NCBI GenBank assembly: GCA_903927295.1
Contig: CAIYMN010000036.1
Location: 1 to 54,165 of the forward strand
Length of the DNA: 54,165 nucleotides
Direction: 5' to 3'
Origin: an uncultured beta proteobacterium
GTDB taxonomy: Bacteria; Pseudomonadota; Gammaproteobacteria; Burkholderiales; Burkholderiaceae_C
Shown here: one piece after another, positions 1-7,672 of the stretch
How the letters are laid out: each line of letters opens with the position of its first letter
How positions within the stretch are numbered: the stretch's first letter is position 1
The notes under the pieces: model-generated
What the model was told of the DNA's origin: nothing
Database searches by the model: none
The model's input: the letters and a program-made list of their open reading frames with translations, nothing else
Translations under genes and position numbers: made by a program

Positions 1-427
1 CGCCCTGCTTGTTCATGCTTTGCACAAAGCACTCGCGCGCCATCAAAAAGCCGCCGGTCAGGTTGGTGTTGATGACCGCCTCCCAGCCTTTGGCACTGAT
101 CGCCTCCAGCGGCGTCATGTACTGGCCACCTGCGTTGTTCACCAGACCATCAATGTGCCCATGACGCTCGACCACGGCGCTCACGGTTTGCTTGACCACT
201 TCTTCCTGACGGATGTCGCAGACATGGAAACTGGCAGCACCGCCGTCCTGCGTGATCTCGTCCACCACCGTCTGCAGGGTTTCAGCCTTGCGCCCGAGCA
301 ACACGGTGTGCGCACCGAGCGCCGCCAGCTCGTGTGCAACGCAGCGCCCGATGCCGGAGCCGCCACCCGTGATCAGCACCACCTTGCCGGCAAACAAGCC
401 GATCGCAAATACAGAACCGTAAGCCAT
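1..427 (-). CDS. SDR family oxidoreductase (partial, C-terminus beyond window)
   Basis: The frame opens at ATG (427) and runs off the left edge, giving 142 visible residues. It has the Rossmann motif TGGGSGIG at about residues 20-27 and NNAGGQY at about 95-101, both hallmarks of classical short-chain dehydrogenases. The NNAGGQY form and the following TNLTGGF segment resemble peroxisomal trans-2-enoyl-CoA reductase-like and citronellol-pathway SDRs, so an acyl-CoA or isoprenoid substrate is possible; that is inference. The YxxxK catalytic pair lies outside the window. The start overlaps the stop of the upstream TetR gene by one base (TGATG), so the two are probably translationally coupled and this may be the regulator's target gene. 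Confidence 0.85.
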   Translation of the reverse strand, partial: MAYGSVFAIGLFAGKVVLITGGGSGIGRCVAHELAALGAHTVLLGRKAETLQTVVDEITQDGGAASFHVCDIRQEEVVKQTVSAVVERHGHIDGLVNNAGGQYMTPLEAISAKGWEAVINTNLTGGFLMARECFVQSMNKQG

Positions 428-1077
428 CAGGACTCCTTCAAAAACAAGGCCATGGCGGCATCGGTCAACTGATCGACCGAGGCGCCCTTCTTTCTGTCAA
501 ACCACTGCACAGACCAGTTCAGCGCGCCCAGCATCAAGAGCCGTGAGAGTTTCACTGGCGCACTTAAATGGCCACTTGCATGCAAGGCCTCCAGTACCGG
601 TGTCCAGGCCGCCTCGTAGTCGACCTGCAGTTTGCCTAGCGACTTGCGCTGCTCTGAATTCAGGGACCGGTGTTCGTAGAGCATCACTGGGACAAAGTCA
701 TTGCCGGGCCCGAGCAGGGTATCAAAGTGGGCGCGGATCAACCTTCTGATTTGAAGCAGCGGTGTGCCGGAGCCACCGTCCTCCTGCAAGGCGTGGGTCT
801 GTCGCGCAATGGCCCGGTGCATTCCCTCTTCCATGACTGCACAAAGCAGGGCATCCTTGCTTTTGAAATGATAAAAGGGCGAGCCACTGTGCATGCCCAC
901 GGCAGCGGCAATGTCACGCGTGCTGGTGGCGTCAAAGCCCTGCACCCGAAACAGGCGGGCCGCGGCGGCGAGCAGCGCCTGGCGGCGATTGCCATCGTCG
1001 CGTTCGTCTTCGGTTTTGCGCGGGCGGCCGCGGGCTCGCTTCAAGGGATGCGGAATTGACAAGGCAGTTGCAATCAT
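427..1077 (-). CDS. TetR/AcrR family transcriptional regulator
   Basis: 216 residues. An Arg/Lys-rich N-terminal tail containing RGRPRK (AT-hook-like) precedes the helix-turn-helix at about residues 50-75 (TSTRDIAAAVGM, FYHFKSKDALL), the standard TetR DNA-binding domain. The rest is a ligand-binding helical domain whose effector cannot be read from sequence. The gene lies directly upstream of, and overlaps by one base, an SDR gene, which suggests local control. A good sigma-70-like promoter ends only a few bases before the ATG, so the transcript may be leaderless or nearly so. It is separated from the GST pair upstream by 131 bp. Confidence 0.88.
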   Translation of the reverse strand: MIATALSIPHPLKRARGRPRKTEDERDDGNRRQALLAAAARLFRVQGFDATSTRDIAAAVGMHSGSPFYHFKSKDALLCAVMEEGMHRAIARQTHALQEDGGSGTPLLQIRRLIRAHFDTLLGPGNDFVPVMLYEHRSLNSEQRKSLGKLQVDYEAAWTPVLEALHASGHLSAPVKLSRLLMLGALNWSVQWFDRKKGASVDQLTDAAMALFLKES

Positions 1078-1085
1078 GGCCTCGC

Positions 1086-1114
1086 AGCATACCCAAATTC
1101 ACTATTTTTGGCAA
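1086..1114 (-). promoter_or_regulatory. Predicted sigma-70 promoter of the TetR-SDR operon
   Basis: On the minus strand TTGCCA (1114-1109, -35) is followed after exactly 17 bases by TATGCT (1091-1086, -10). Transcription would begin near 1079, about two bases before the TetR ATG at 1077, which implies a leaderless or very short-leader mRNA. A small perfect inverted repeat, TGACC-TAAC-GGTCA (1150-1163), lies upstream and could be an operator. This is prediction from consensus only. Confidence 0.5.
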
Positions 1115-1208
1115 GCAATTGCTTTGTATAAATACCGAGGACCAGGCCATGACCTAACGGTCAGGTTTTCGTCGATAGCGCCATGGAATTTCGGACTAAT
1201 CTCCAACC

Positions 1209-1841
1209 TCAGAGCGACATTGACGGGCGTCTCGCCATCGACTCTCTCCAGCGTTGCAGGTTCGGATGCTGTTCGCCTGGCTTGACCCTGACGATGCGTG
1301 CAAAGTCAACTGCGACCACTGCAGTGATGTCGGCAACGCTCAATCGGTCGGTGGCGATGAAGTCCCTGCCCGCAAGTCGGTCGTTCAGCGTGACAAAGAA
1401 CTGCTGCAGCCTTGTTACGCCACGTTGCGCCAGTTCGGGAATCTGCTGGTAGTCCACCGGACCAGGAAGCGCCCGGTTCGCCATAGCCGGGGCGCTGTTG
1501 CGCAGCGCTTCGGCGACGGCCAGCAACCCTTCGAACTCGGCGCGCCAGTTCCAACTGGCGATTTCCGCCTTTTCGATCGGTGTGATGCCCAGGAGTGGCG
1601 GCTCCGGGTGGCGTGCCTCCAGGTAGGCAGTGATCGCAGCGTTGTCGGCCAGCACTGCACCCTCTTGCGTGCGCAGTGCGGGTACTGTGCACTGCGGATT
1701 GATCTTTCGGTAGGCGTCGCTCAGTTGCTCGGAGTTCCTCAGGTCTACCTGTACCGTCTCGTGGGCAACACCTTTTTCGGCCAGAAAAATCCGTGCACGG
1801 CGCGGGCTCGGAGCAGTGGCGCAGTCGTACAGCGTGATCAT
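1209..1841 (-). CDS. Glutathione S-transferase family protein
   Basis: 210 residues, normal length for a soluble GST. The N-terminal thioredoxin-like domain includes the cis-Pro element TVPAL (about 53-57) and the glutathione-contacting ADNAAITAYLE segment (about 66-76). The all-helical C-terminal domain contains SVADITAVVAVD, the usual N-capping box region. A Ser-rich SPRRARIF segment near the N-terminus fits a Ser- or Cys-type bacterial GST. Its ATG overlaps the stop of the preceding GST (yghU-like) by 4 bp (ATGA), so the two are co-translated. Substrate is unknown; detoxification of electrophiles formed in the neighbouring acyl-CoA/aromatic pathways is an inference. Confidence 0.88.
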   Translation of the reverse strand: MITLYDCATAPSPRRARIFLAEKGVAHETVQVDLRNSEQLSDAYRKINPQCTVPALRTQEGAVLADNAAITAYLEARHPEPPLLGITPIEKAEIASWNWRAEFEGLLAVAEALRNSAPAMANRALPGPVDYQQIPELAQRGVTRLQQFFVTLNDRLAGRDFIATDRLSVADITAVVAVDFARIVRVKPGEQHPNLQRWRESMARRPSMSL

Positions 1842-2710
1842 GATTTAACCAACTTGTCCTGCGTACTGGTTTCGAAGTCGCTGGCATCATGGCGTTCGTG
1901 CAATTGACTGCTCGGTTCGCCCACGACGCGGTTGACCATGCGACCGCGCTGAACAGCCGGCCGTTGGGCAATCTGGTTCGTCCAGCGCAAGACATTGGTA
2001 TACGCCTGAACCTGCAGAAATTCACCCGCTTCGTAGAGCTGGCCCTTGACCAGCGTACCGTACCAAGGCCAGACAGCGATGTCGGCAATGGTGTACTCGT
2101 CTCCTGCCAAATACGGGCTCTGGGCAAGACGACGGTCAAGCACGTCAAGCTGACGCTTGACCTCCATTGCATACCGATCAATCGCGTATTCGATCTTGAT
2201 TGGCGCATAGGCATAGAAATGGCCGAACCCTCCGCCAAGGAAAGGCGCACTGCCCATTTGCCAGAACAACCACGACAGGCATTCGGCGCGCTCGGCGCCA
2301 CTGGCAGGAAGAAAGGCACCGAACTTCTCGGCCAGGTAGATCAGGATCGCGCCTGACTCAAACACCCTTGTCGGTGCCGGTCCGCTGCGATCCAGCAACG
2401 CCGGAATCTTGGAGTTGGGATTGACCGAAACGAAGCCACTGCCAAACTGCTGTCCCTCGTTGATCCGGATCAGCCAGGCGTCGTACTCTGCGCCCATGTG
2501 CCCAGCTGCCAGCAACTCTTCGAGCATCACGGTGACCTTGACGCCGTTGGGCGTACCAAGCGAGTAGAGCTGAAGTGGATGGCGTCCCACTGGCAGTTCC
2601 TTTTCATGGGTCGGGCCGGCGGTCGGACGATTGATGTTGGCGAATCGGCCGCCGTTTTCCTTGCTGGCAGACCAGATCCTGGGTGGCGTGTAAGAGGATG
2701 AGTTGTCCAT
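1838..2710 (-). CDS. yghU: YghU-like glutathione S-transferase / GSH-disulfide reductase
   Basis: 290 residues, matching the nu-class YghU/YfcG group, which is longer than typical GSTs. The extended N-terminus (YTPPRIWSASKENGGRFANI) and the segments LYSLGTPNGVKVTVMLEEL and GSGFVSVNPNSKIPALLD are characteristic of YghU. In E. coli this protein binds two glutathiones and reduces disulfides. The C-terminal helical domain carries GDEYTIADIAVWPW. No good Shine-Dalgarno sequence precedes the ATG at 2710. The next GST overlaps its stop by 4 bp. The long non-coding side (2711-2809) shows no clear promoter. Confidence 0.9.
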   Translation of the reverse strand: MDNSSSYTPPRIWSASKENGGRFANINRPTAGPTHEKELPVGRHPLQLYSLGTPNGVKVTVMLEELLAAGHMGAEYDAWLIRINEGQQFGSGFVSVNPNSKIPALLDRSGPAPTRVFESGAILIYLAEKFGAFLPASGAERAECLSWLFWQMGSAPFLGGGFGHFYAYAPIKIEYAIDRYAMEVKRQLDVLDRRLAQSPYLAGDEYTIADIAVWPWYGTLVKGQLYEAGEFLQVQAYTNVLRWTNQIAQRPAVQRGRMVNRVVGEPSSQLHERHDASDFETSTQDKLVKS

Positions 2711-2809
2711 GAAGAAGGTTGTTTGTGGTGTTTCAGGTTTGCTTGATCAAGTTGCCATTCGCATCGAATGGCGCCAAGGAGCAGGTCGCTTCTGACGGCT
2801 CCCGGTGGA

Positions 2810-3658
2810 TCAATCAACGAAGAAATCAGGCAGGAAGTGTTTGGTTCCTGGCGTCACGGAATACTTTTCCAGGTCCGTGATGCCGTGCTCTGCCAGCACC
2901 TCATCGTCGATGTAGAAATTGCCGCTGATCGAACTGTCACGGGTCAGTATCAGGTACGCGGCGTCCGACAGAATTTCGGGTTTGCGGCACAAGGCAACGT
3001 CAACACCGGGGATCATTTGCATGGCCGCGGTAGCGATGGCGGTGCGTGGCCACAGGCTGTTGACGCCAATGCCGTATTTCTTGAACTCCCCGGCGTGACC
3101 GAGCGTGCACATGCTCATGCCGTACTTGGCCATGCTGTACGCCGTATGTCCCTGGAACCAGTGCGTCTTCATGGACAGTGGCGGCGACATGGTCAGCACC
3201 TGAGGGTTGCGTCCAGCAGCACCCGACTTCTTCAGCTCCGACAAACTGGCCATGGTGCACAGGTAAGTGCCACGGGCATTGATGCCGTTCATCAGGTCAA
3301 AGCGCTTCATCGGCGTGGCTTCCGTATTGGTCAGGCTGATGGCGCTGGCGTTGTTGACCAGAATGTCGATCCCGCCAAAGGTCGCTACCGCCTTGGCGAC
3401 GGCGGCAAAGACCGCCTCGTCATCGCGTATATCCACCGCCAGCGGCAATGCCGTGCCACCCGCAGCCTCCACCTCACTGGCCGCGCTGTAAATGGTGCCC
3501 GCCAGTTTGGGATTCGGATCCGTGGTCTTGGCGACGATGACGATATTGGCACCGTCCGCCGCTGCACGTTTGGCAATGGCCAGACCGATGCCGCGGGAGG
3601 CGCCCGTGATGAAAAGGGTTTTGCCCTTCAGTGTGTTGTTGGGCTGTGCTGTGTTCAT
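2810..3658 (-). CDS. SDR family oxidoreductase (HSDL2-like)
   Basis: 282 residues from the ATG at 3658, chosen because AAGGA lies nine bases upstream; an in-frame ATG at 3679 would overlap the upstream gene. The glycine motif TGASRGIGLAIAKRA is near residue 12. NNASAIS and the catalytic-type YSMAKYG follow. The pattern, including KTTDPNPKLAGTI and the late SGNFYIDDEVL, matches bacterial relatives of hydroxysteroid dehydrogenase-like protein 2, which are commonly linked to fatty-acid metabolism. The gene sits in a run of acyl-CoA-related genes with only 17 bp to the preceding dehydrogenase. Substrate is unknown. Confidence 0.87.
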   Translation of the reverse strand: MNTAQPNNTLKGKTLFITGASRGIGLAIAKRAAADGANIVIVAKTTDPNPKLAGTIYSAASEVEAAGGTALPLAVDIRDDEAVFAAVAKAVATFGGIDILVNNASAISLTNTEATPMKRFDLMNGINARGTYLCTMASLSELKKSGAAGRNPQVLTMSPPLSMKTHWFQGHTAYSMAKYGMSMCTLGHAGEFKKYGIGVNSLWPRTAIATAAMQMIPGVDVALCRKPEILSDAAYLILTRDSSISGNFYIDDEVLAEHGITDLEKYSVTPGTKHFLPDFFVD

Positions 3659-3675
3659 ATGCTGCTGTCCTTCAA

Positions 3676-4536
3676 TCAAAGTGGCCGTTGCCGCACAGCG
3701 TCGATGCCCAGCACGCTGGCGTCTTGTGCGCCATGCCCGGCGGCGATCAGCTGGTCCATCCGCTGTGCTACCAGGGGCAGTACCGCCATCGGGCGATCGC
3801 CCGCGGTCTCCAGCATCAGTCGCACGTCCTTGCGTGCCATCGTCAGTTCGAAGGTCGGCGCGAAATTGCCTTTGGCCATATTGGCGCCACGTATCGCAAT
3901 GGTTGAATTCAAGTCGATCAGACCAAACAGCTTGACGGCTTCCTCGCCGCTGACCTCGCTCGCCTGCGCCATCGTGAGCACGTCGGCCATCAGCGCTGAT
4001 ATGCCAATGATCATGGCGTTGCCGAACAGCTTCTTCACGGCGGCCAGATCGGTGCGCTCCCCGAAATACTCCAGGCGTGCCGTCATTCGGGCCAGATCCG
4101 CCTTGACGCTGTCAAACAGCGCTTGTGGCCCGGCCACCATCATCGAACCCTTCGCCGTGCGTGCAGCGGCCGGCCCCATGAAGACCGGGCAGTGCAGGTA
4201 CTTCACGCCCTGTGCGGCAAGTCGCGCGGCGCGGGCCGCCGTCAAGGCCGGCAGCGTCGTCGTGTGATCGATGATGACGGCGTCAGGCGCAAGGCCGGCA
4301 TGCGCAGCGGCCAGAACTTCATCGACGACGGCGTCATCCTTAAGTATGAGGTGAATGCGCGCAGCACCGCGGACCGCCTGGGCCGGTGTTGCTGCAGCAA
4401 TGACGCCGAATTGCCTGAGCGCAAGGACTTTGTCCGGTGAGCGATTCCACGCAGTAACCGTATCGCCGCGCCCTGCCGCTGCCTCCGCGAAAGCGGCGCC
4501 GAGCAGGCCGGTACCAAGAAATGCAATGTTTGACAT
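3676..4536 (-). CDS. NAD(P)-dependent 3-hydroxyisobutyrate dehydrogenase-like oxidoreductase
   Basis: 286 residues from ATG 4536, preceded by a GAGAG element; the longer open frame upstream overlaps the enoyl-CoA hydratase and is not expected to be used. The N-terminal Rossmann motif is FLGTGLLGAAFAEAAAGRG and the beta-hydroxyacid dehydrogenase signature region is replaced by a degenerate form. The substrate-binding GPAAARTAKGSMMVAG segment (about 122-137) and the catalytic-lysine helix AAVKKLFGNAMI (about 168-179) are present. Members oxidise 3-hydroxyacids or reduce semialdehydes. The context suggests a short-chain acid substrate, but this cannot be settled here. Confidence 0.85.
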   Translation of the reverse strand: MSNIAFLGTGLLGAAFAEAAAGRGDTVTAWNRSPDKVLALRQFGVIAAATPAQAVRGAARIHLILKDDAVVDEVLAAAHAGLAPDAVIIDHTTTLPALTAARAARLAAQGVKYLHCPVFMGPAAARTAKGSMMVAGPQALFDSVKADLARMTARLEYFGERTDLAAVKKLFGNAMIIGISALMADVLTMAQASEVSGEEAVKLFGLIDLNSTIAIRGANMAKGNFAPTFELTMARKDVRLMLETAGDRPMAVLPLVAQRMDQLIAAGHGAQDASVLGIDAVRQRPL

Positions 4537-4576
4537 GGGTGTGATCTCTCGATTCTTTGTGTGCTTGAAAAAGTAT

Positions 4577-5341
4577 TCAGGCTTTTGAAAAATCCGGCTT
4601 GTGCTTTTCCAGGAAAGCGGTGAAGGCTTCCCGCGCAGCCGGCTCCGTGAGGAGGCGCGCGAAGCTGACACCCTCCTCCTGCAGACGCTCGGCAACGATG
4701 GGGGCATGGCTCTTCTTCATCAGACGCTTGGTCTCGATCAGGGACAGCAATGGCTTGGCTGCCAGCTTGTGCGCCTGTCGCTGCGCCAGCGCCGAGGCTT
4801 CACTCGGTGGCACGATGCGACTGACGAGCCCCATCTCCAGTGCGGTTTCAGCGAGGAAAGGTTCGCCCAGAAGCAATGCCTCAGCAGCGCGCCCATAACC
4901 CATGAGTTGCGGCGCCAGATAGCTTGAGGCCGCCTCCGGACACAAACCAAGATTGACGAATGGCATCGAGAAGGCGGCATTGTCCCCAGCGTAAACCAGG
5001 TCACAGTGAAACAGCATTGTTGTCCCAATACCCACGGCGGGACCGCAAACAGCGGCGACCAGAGGTTTGGAAAAGATGCTGATGGCATGCAGGAACTGGA
5101 ACGCAGGGGACTCCTGCCCACTGGCCAATCGGTTCAGAAAATCGCCGATGTCGTTGCCGGCACAAAAGACGGTTTCATGGCCCTGCAACACGACGGCCCG
5201 CAGGCAAGCGTCGGCGTCGGCCTGCGCCAGTGCATCGGCCATGCCGGCGTACATGGCGCGTGTCAGGGAGTTCTTTTTGTCGAGTCGGTTCAGGGTAATG
5301 GTCAGGACACCGTCGGAACTATCTATAAGTAATTCATTCAT
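4577..5341 (-). CDS. Enoyl-CoA hydratase/isomerase family protein (ECI2-like)
   Basis: 254 residues, crotonase fold. The oxyanion-hole segments are VFCAGNDIGDFL and CGPAVGIGTTMLFHCD. The hydratase Glu that normally follows GGG is absent (the segment reads GIGTTM), while SMPFVNLGLCPEAASSYL provides one Glu in the position used by peroxisomal delta3,delta2-enoyl-CoA isomerases. I therefore favour an isomerase or a divergent hydratase. The gene is 12 bp downstream of the DsbA-fold isomerase and 40 bp upstream of the hydroxyacid dehydrogenase, so all are likely one transcript. Confidence 0.88.
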   Translation of the reverse strand: MNELLIDSSDGVLTITLNRLDKKNSLTRAMYAGMADALAQADADACLRAVVLQGHETVFCAGNDIGDFLNRLASGQESPAFQFLHAISIFSKPLVAAVCGPAVGIGTTMLFHCDLVYAGDNAAFSMPFVNLGLCPEAASSYLAPQLMGYGRAAEALLLGEPFLAETALEMGLVSRIVPPSEASALAQRQAHKLAAKPLLSLIETKRLMKKSHAPIVAERLQEEGVSFARLLTEPAAREAFTAFLEKHKPDFSKA

Positions 5342-5353
5342 GCTTTGTCTCGG

Positions 5354-5947
5354 TCAAGCGGTCAGTGCTTCGCGCACAAAGTCGAGTCTGTCCTGACCCC
5401 AGAACATCTGATCTCCAACAAAAAAAGTGGGGGCGCCAAAGATACCGCGTGCCACGGCAAGCTCGGTCTCGCTCTTGAGTTTGTCCTTGACAGCCTGCTC
5501 GCTGGCCAGTGCCAGCAAGGCCGGCGCGTCAAAGCCGGCGGCCTGCAACGCGGCGGCTACCGTTGCCGGGTCGTTCATGTTCCGGGCTTCGACCCAGATC
5601 GCGCGGAACACGGTGCCGCAATACTCCATGAAGCGTGGATCATTGCGCAGTTGCAAGCCAACGGCAATGCGCATCAGGGTGATGGTGTTGATGGGGAAGT
5701 ACGGATTGATCTTCAGTGGCACACCGTAGCGTTTGGCAAAGCGGGCAAAGTCGCTAAAGATGTATTTGCCCTTGGCCGGCACGCTGGCCGGCGAGTGATT
5801 GCCCGTGGCGACAAATACGCCGCCGAGCAACATCGGACGCCAGACCACCGCAGCGCCGGTCTGCGTCGCCAGCGTCGACAACTGGGTCGAAGCGAGGTAG
5901 GCAGCGGGGCTGCCGAAGTCAAAGTAGTACTCAACGGTCTTGCTCAT
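5354..5947 (-). CDS. 2-hydroxychromene-2-carboxylate isomerase family protein (DsbA fold)
   Basis: 197 residues from ATG 5947, which has GGAGA five bases upstream; an ATG four codons earlier lies within that ribosome-binding site region and is disfavoured. The DFGSPAAYLA segment near the N-terminus and GIFGAPTFFVGDQMFWGQDR near the C-terminus are diagnostic of the HCCA isomerase/kappa-GST group. These use glutathione to isomerise aromatic-degradation intermediates (naphthalene pathway), but many homologues have other, unknown roles. The co-location with two GSTs and acyl-CoA enzymes is consistent with a glutathione-dependent step. Confidence 0.88.
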   Translation of the reverse strand: MSKTVEYYFDFGSPAAYLASTQLSTLATQTGAAVVWRPMLLGGVFVATGNHSPASVPAKGKYIFSDFARFAKRYGVPLKINPYFPINTITLMRIAVGLQLRNDPRFMEYCGTVFRAIWVEARNMNDPATVAAALQAAGFDAPALLALASEQAVKDKLKSETELAVARGIFGAPTFFVGDQMFWGQDRLDFVREALTA

Positions 5948-5973
5948 TTTTTTCTCCATTCATCAACATCCTG

Positions 5974-6708
5974 TCAGAACTTTTCAAGCCAGGGGCGCAG
6001 ATCCAGCTCATGCGTCCAGGCGTCGCGCGGCTGGCAATGCAGCATCCAGTATTGGTCGGCAATGTGCTCCGGGTTCACGATGCCGTCCTGCGCCTTCTGG
6101 GCATAGCGATCCGGAAAATTATCGCGGATGAAAGCGGTGTCGATGGCGCCATCGATCACCACGTGCGCCACGTGCACACCCAGCGGTCCGAGCTCACGTG
6201 CCATGCTTTGCGCCAGCGCACGCAGCGCATGCTTGGCACCAGCAAATGCGGCAAAATTGGCGCTGCCACGCAGCGATGCGGTAGCACCTGTGAAGAGGAT
6301 GGTTTGCGCTCGCGCAGGACCGGCGCGAGCGACCATCCGATTGGCAACTTCGCGGCCATTGAGAAAACCGCCGAAGCAGGCCATCTCCCAAATCTTGAAA
6401 TACTTGCGCGCCGTCTCCTGAAGAATACTGCTGGGTGCGTTGGCGCCGATGTTGAATACCATCACCTCGATCGGCCCGATGGTCGATTCGATTTGCTCCA
6501 CCAGGGCCACCACCTCTTCTTCCTTGCGGGCATCGCTGGCAAAGCCATGTGCGGTGCCACCCTCGGCGCGAATGGCATCGAGCAGCGGCTGCAGCTTGTC
6601 CAGGCTGCGCCGGGTCACGCAGGCGGTGAAGCCTTCACGCGCAAATCGCCGGGCGATGGCGCCGCCCGTGGCATCGCCCGCACCGATGACGAGGGCTACT
6701 TTGTTCAT
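5974..6708 (-). CDS. SDR family oxidoreductase
   Basis: 244 residues from ATG 6708, where the Rossmann strand begins at once (MNKVALVIGAGDATGGAIA). The longer frame would translate the adjacent intergenic repeat and is rejected. The glycine motif is the variant GAGDATGG, the NNAG motif is replaced by NIGANAP, and the catalytic Ser/Tyr/Lys region reads TGATASLRGSANFAAFAGAKHAL, with Phe in place of Tyr in the YxxxK position. The missing Tyr suggests an altered or lost dehydrogenase activity, as seen in some atypical SDRs of acyl-CoA gene clusters. Function unknown. Confidence 0.82.
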   Translation of the reverse strand: MNKVALVIGAGDATGGAIARRFAREGFTACVTRRSLDKLQPLLDAIRAEGGTAHGFASDARKEEEVVALVEQIESTIGPIEVMVFNIGANAPSSILQETARKYFKIWEMACFGGFLNGREVANRMVARAGPARAQTILFTGATASLRGSANFAAFAGAKHALRALAQSMARELGPLGVHVAHVVIDGAIDTAFIRDNFPDRYAQKAQDGIVNPEHIADQYWMLHCQPRDAWTHELDLRPWLEKF

Positions 6709-6716
6709 CGGTACAA

Positions 6717-6790
6717 CGCCGGGCCGCCCCAATCTGGACTGCGCCCCCTCGGGGGGCAGCGACGACACGTCAGTGCGGGAGCGTGGGGGC
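6717..6790. repeat. G+C-rich Comamonadaceae-type intergenic repeat
   Basis: The whole 87-bp gap between two genes is filled by a G+C-rich element with a CCCCCTCGGGGGG hairpin core and flanking GCGTGGGGGC and GGGCCGCCCC blocks. I recall this pattern as recurring in many intergenic regions of Comamonadaceae genomes. It is immediately downstream of the thioesterase stop on the minus strand and could act as a weak transcription or mRNA-processing signal. Counting copies across a genome would confirm it. Confidence 0.6.
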
Positions 6791-6795
6791 ATGGT

Positions 6796-7617
6796 TCACT
6801 CTTTGTAATAGACGATCTGGCTCGTCGTTGCCAGCAGCAGGCCGGCTTCGCTCCACAACTGCGAAGTCTGATCGAAAAAGCCATTGCGAAATGTCTGTGC
6901 CCGCGCCTGACCAAGCAGGTGACCCGTGCCCGACTCCCTCAACTGAGTGCTATCGGCATGAAAATAGACAGTCATCGACACGGTACCAGCGGGAACGCGC
7001 AAAGCGCGGCGCAGATACACGCGTGGGTAGAAGATGTCGGCCATGGCAGAGAGCGAGCAGAAGTCGAGCACGCGCGGGGGGACGTCACGCATCCAGAGCT
7101 GCGACAGGCTGCCCTCACCACGCCCGTCCCAGTCGGTCGGAAACACCCCTTCGACAAAGCGCATGTCGTAGCGATGGACCCACTCAACGCCCGTCATCGG
7201 CTTTGCCTCCGTCAGACCGGCCGGGCGCGTCACGCCTGGCATCACTGTGTCTTCGCTGCCCCAGGTCGGACGTCGCACCGCCGTCAGCGCCGTGGCCGTC
7301 AGCATCACCTCGTGCACACCCGACGCGTTGGGCTGCGTCATTTCGATCGTCCAATGCTGGGTAGAGCGATTTGTGCGTTGCGCCGTGGCTTTGATTCTGA
7401 AGGCACCGGCGAGCAAGGCGCCTGCATAGTTCACCGTCAGGGAAACCGGCTCGCCCAGCAGCGCCGGATGCTGCAACACAGCGTTCAGGGCGGTGGCGGC
7501 AGTGACACCGCCGAACGGCCCGACCATGTTCCAGTAGGCCTCGGACGTACTGCCCTGATAGACGTCTGGTTCCAGCGGAGTGAGCTGCAGTGCGAGGTCA
7601 AACGGATGCTTGTTCAT
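6796..7617 (-). CDS. TesB-like acyl-CoA thioesterase family protein
   Basis: 273 residues from ATG 7617; the frame remains open upstream but encodes low-quality sequence overlapping the thiolase end. The sequence has two hot-dog-like halves: GPFGGVTAATALNAVL near residue 33 and a C-terminal half with LDFCSLSAMADIFYPRVYL and AGTVSMTVYFHAD. This is the arrangement of the acyl-CoA thioesterase 2-like double hot-dog family (4HBT_3). It would hydrolyse acyl-CoA to free acid and CoA in the cytosol, balancing flux through beta-oxidation. The final segment SQIVYYKE reaches the stop just before the repeat at 6717-6790. Confidence 0.85.
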   Translation of the reverse strand: MNKHPFDLALQLTPLEPDVYQGSTSEAYWNMVGPFGGVTAATALNAVLQHPALLGEPVSLTVNYAGALLAGAFRIKATAQRTNRSTQHWTIEMTQPNASGVHEVMLTATALTAVRRPTWGSEDTVMPGVTRPAGLTEAKPMTGVEWVHRYDMRFVEGVFPTDWDGRGEGSLSQLWMRDVPPRVLDFCSLSAMADIFYPRVYLRRALRVPAGTVSMTVYFHADSTQLRESGTGHLLGQARAQTFRNGFFDQTSQLWSEAGLLLATTSQIVYYKE

Positions 7618-7672
7618 CGCCACAGTATGCCCGCGACGCCATTTTGCTGCAGTCCGGTGCGTGACGCGCCCT

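Noticed and set aside
1150-1163. TGACC-TAAC-GGTCA as the definite operator of the first TetR
   Set aside because: Perfect but only five-base arms and upstream of the predicted -35, so it was kept as a remark and not as a feature.
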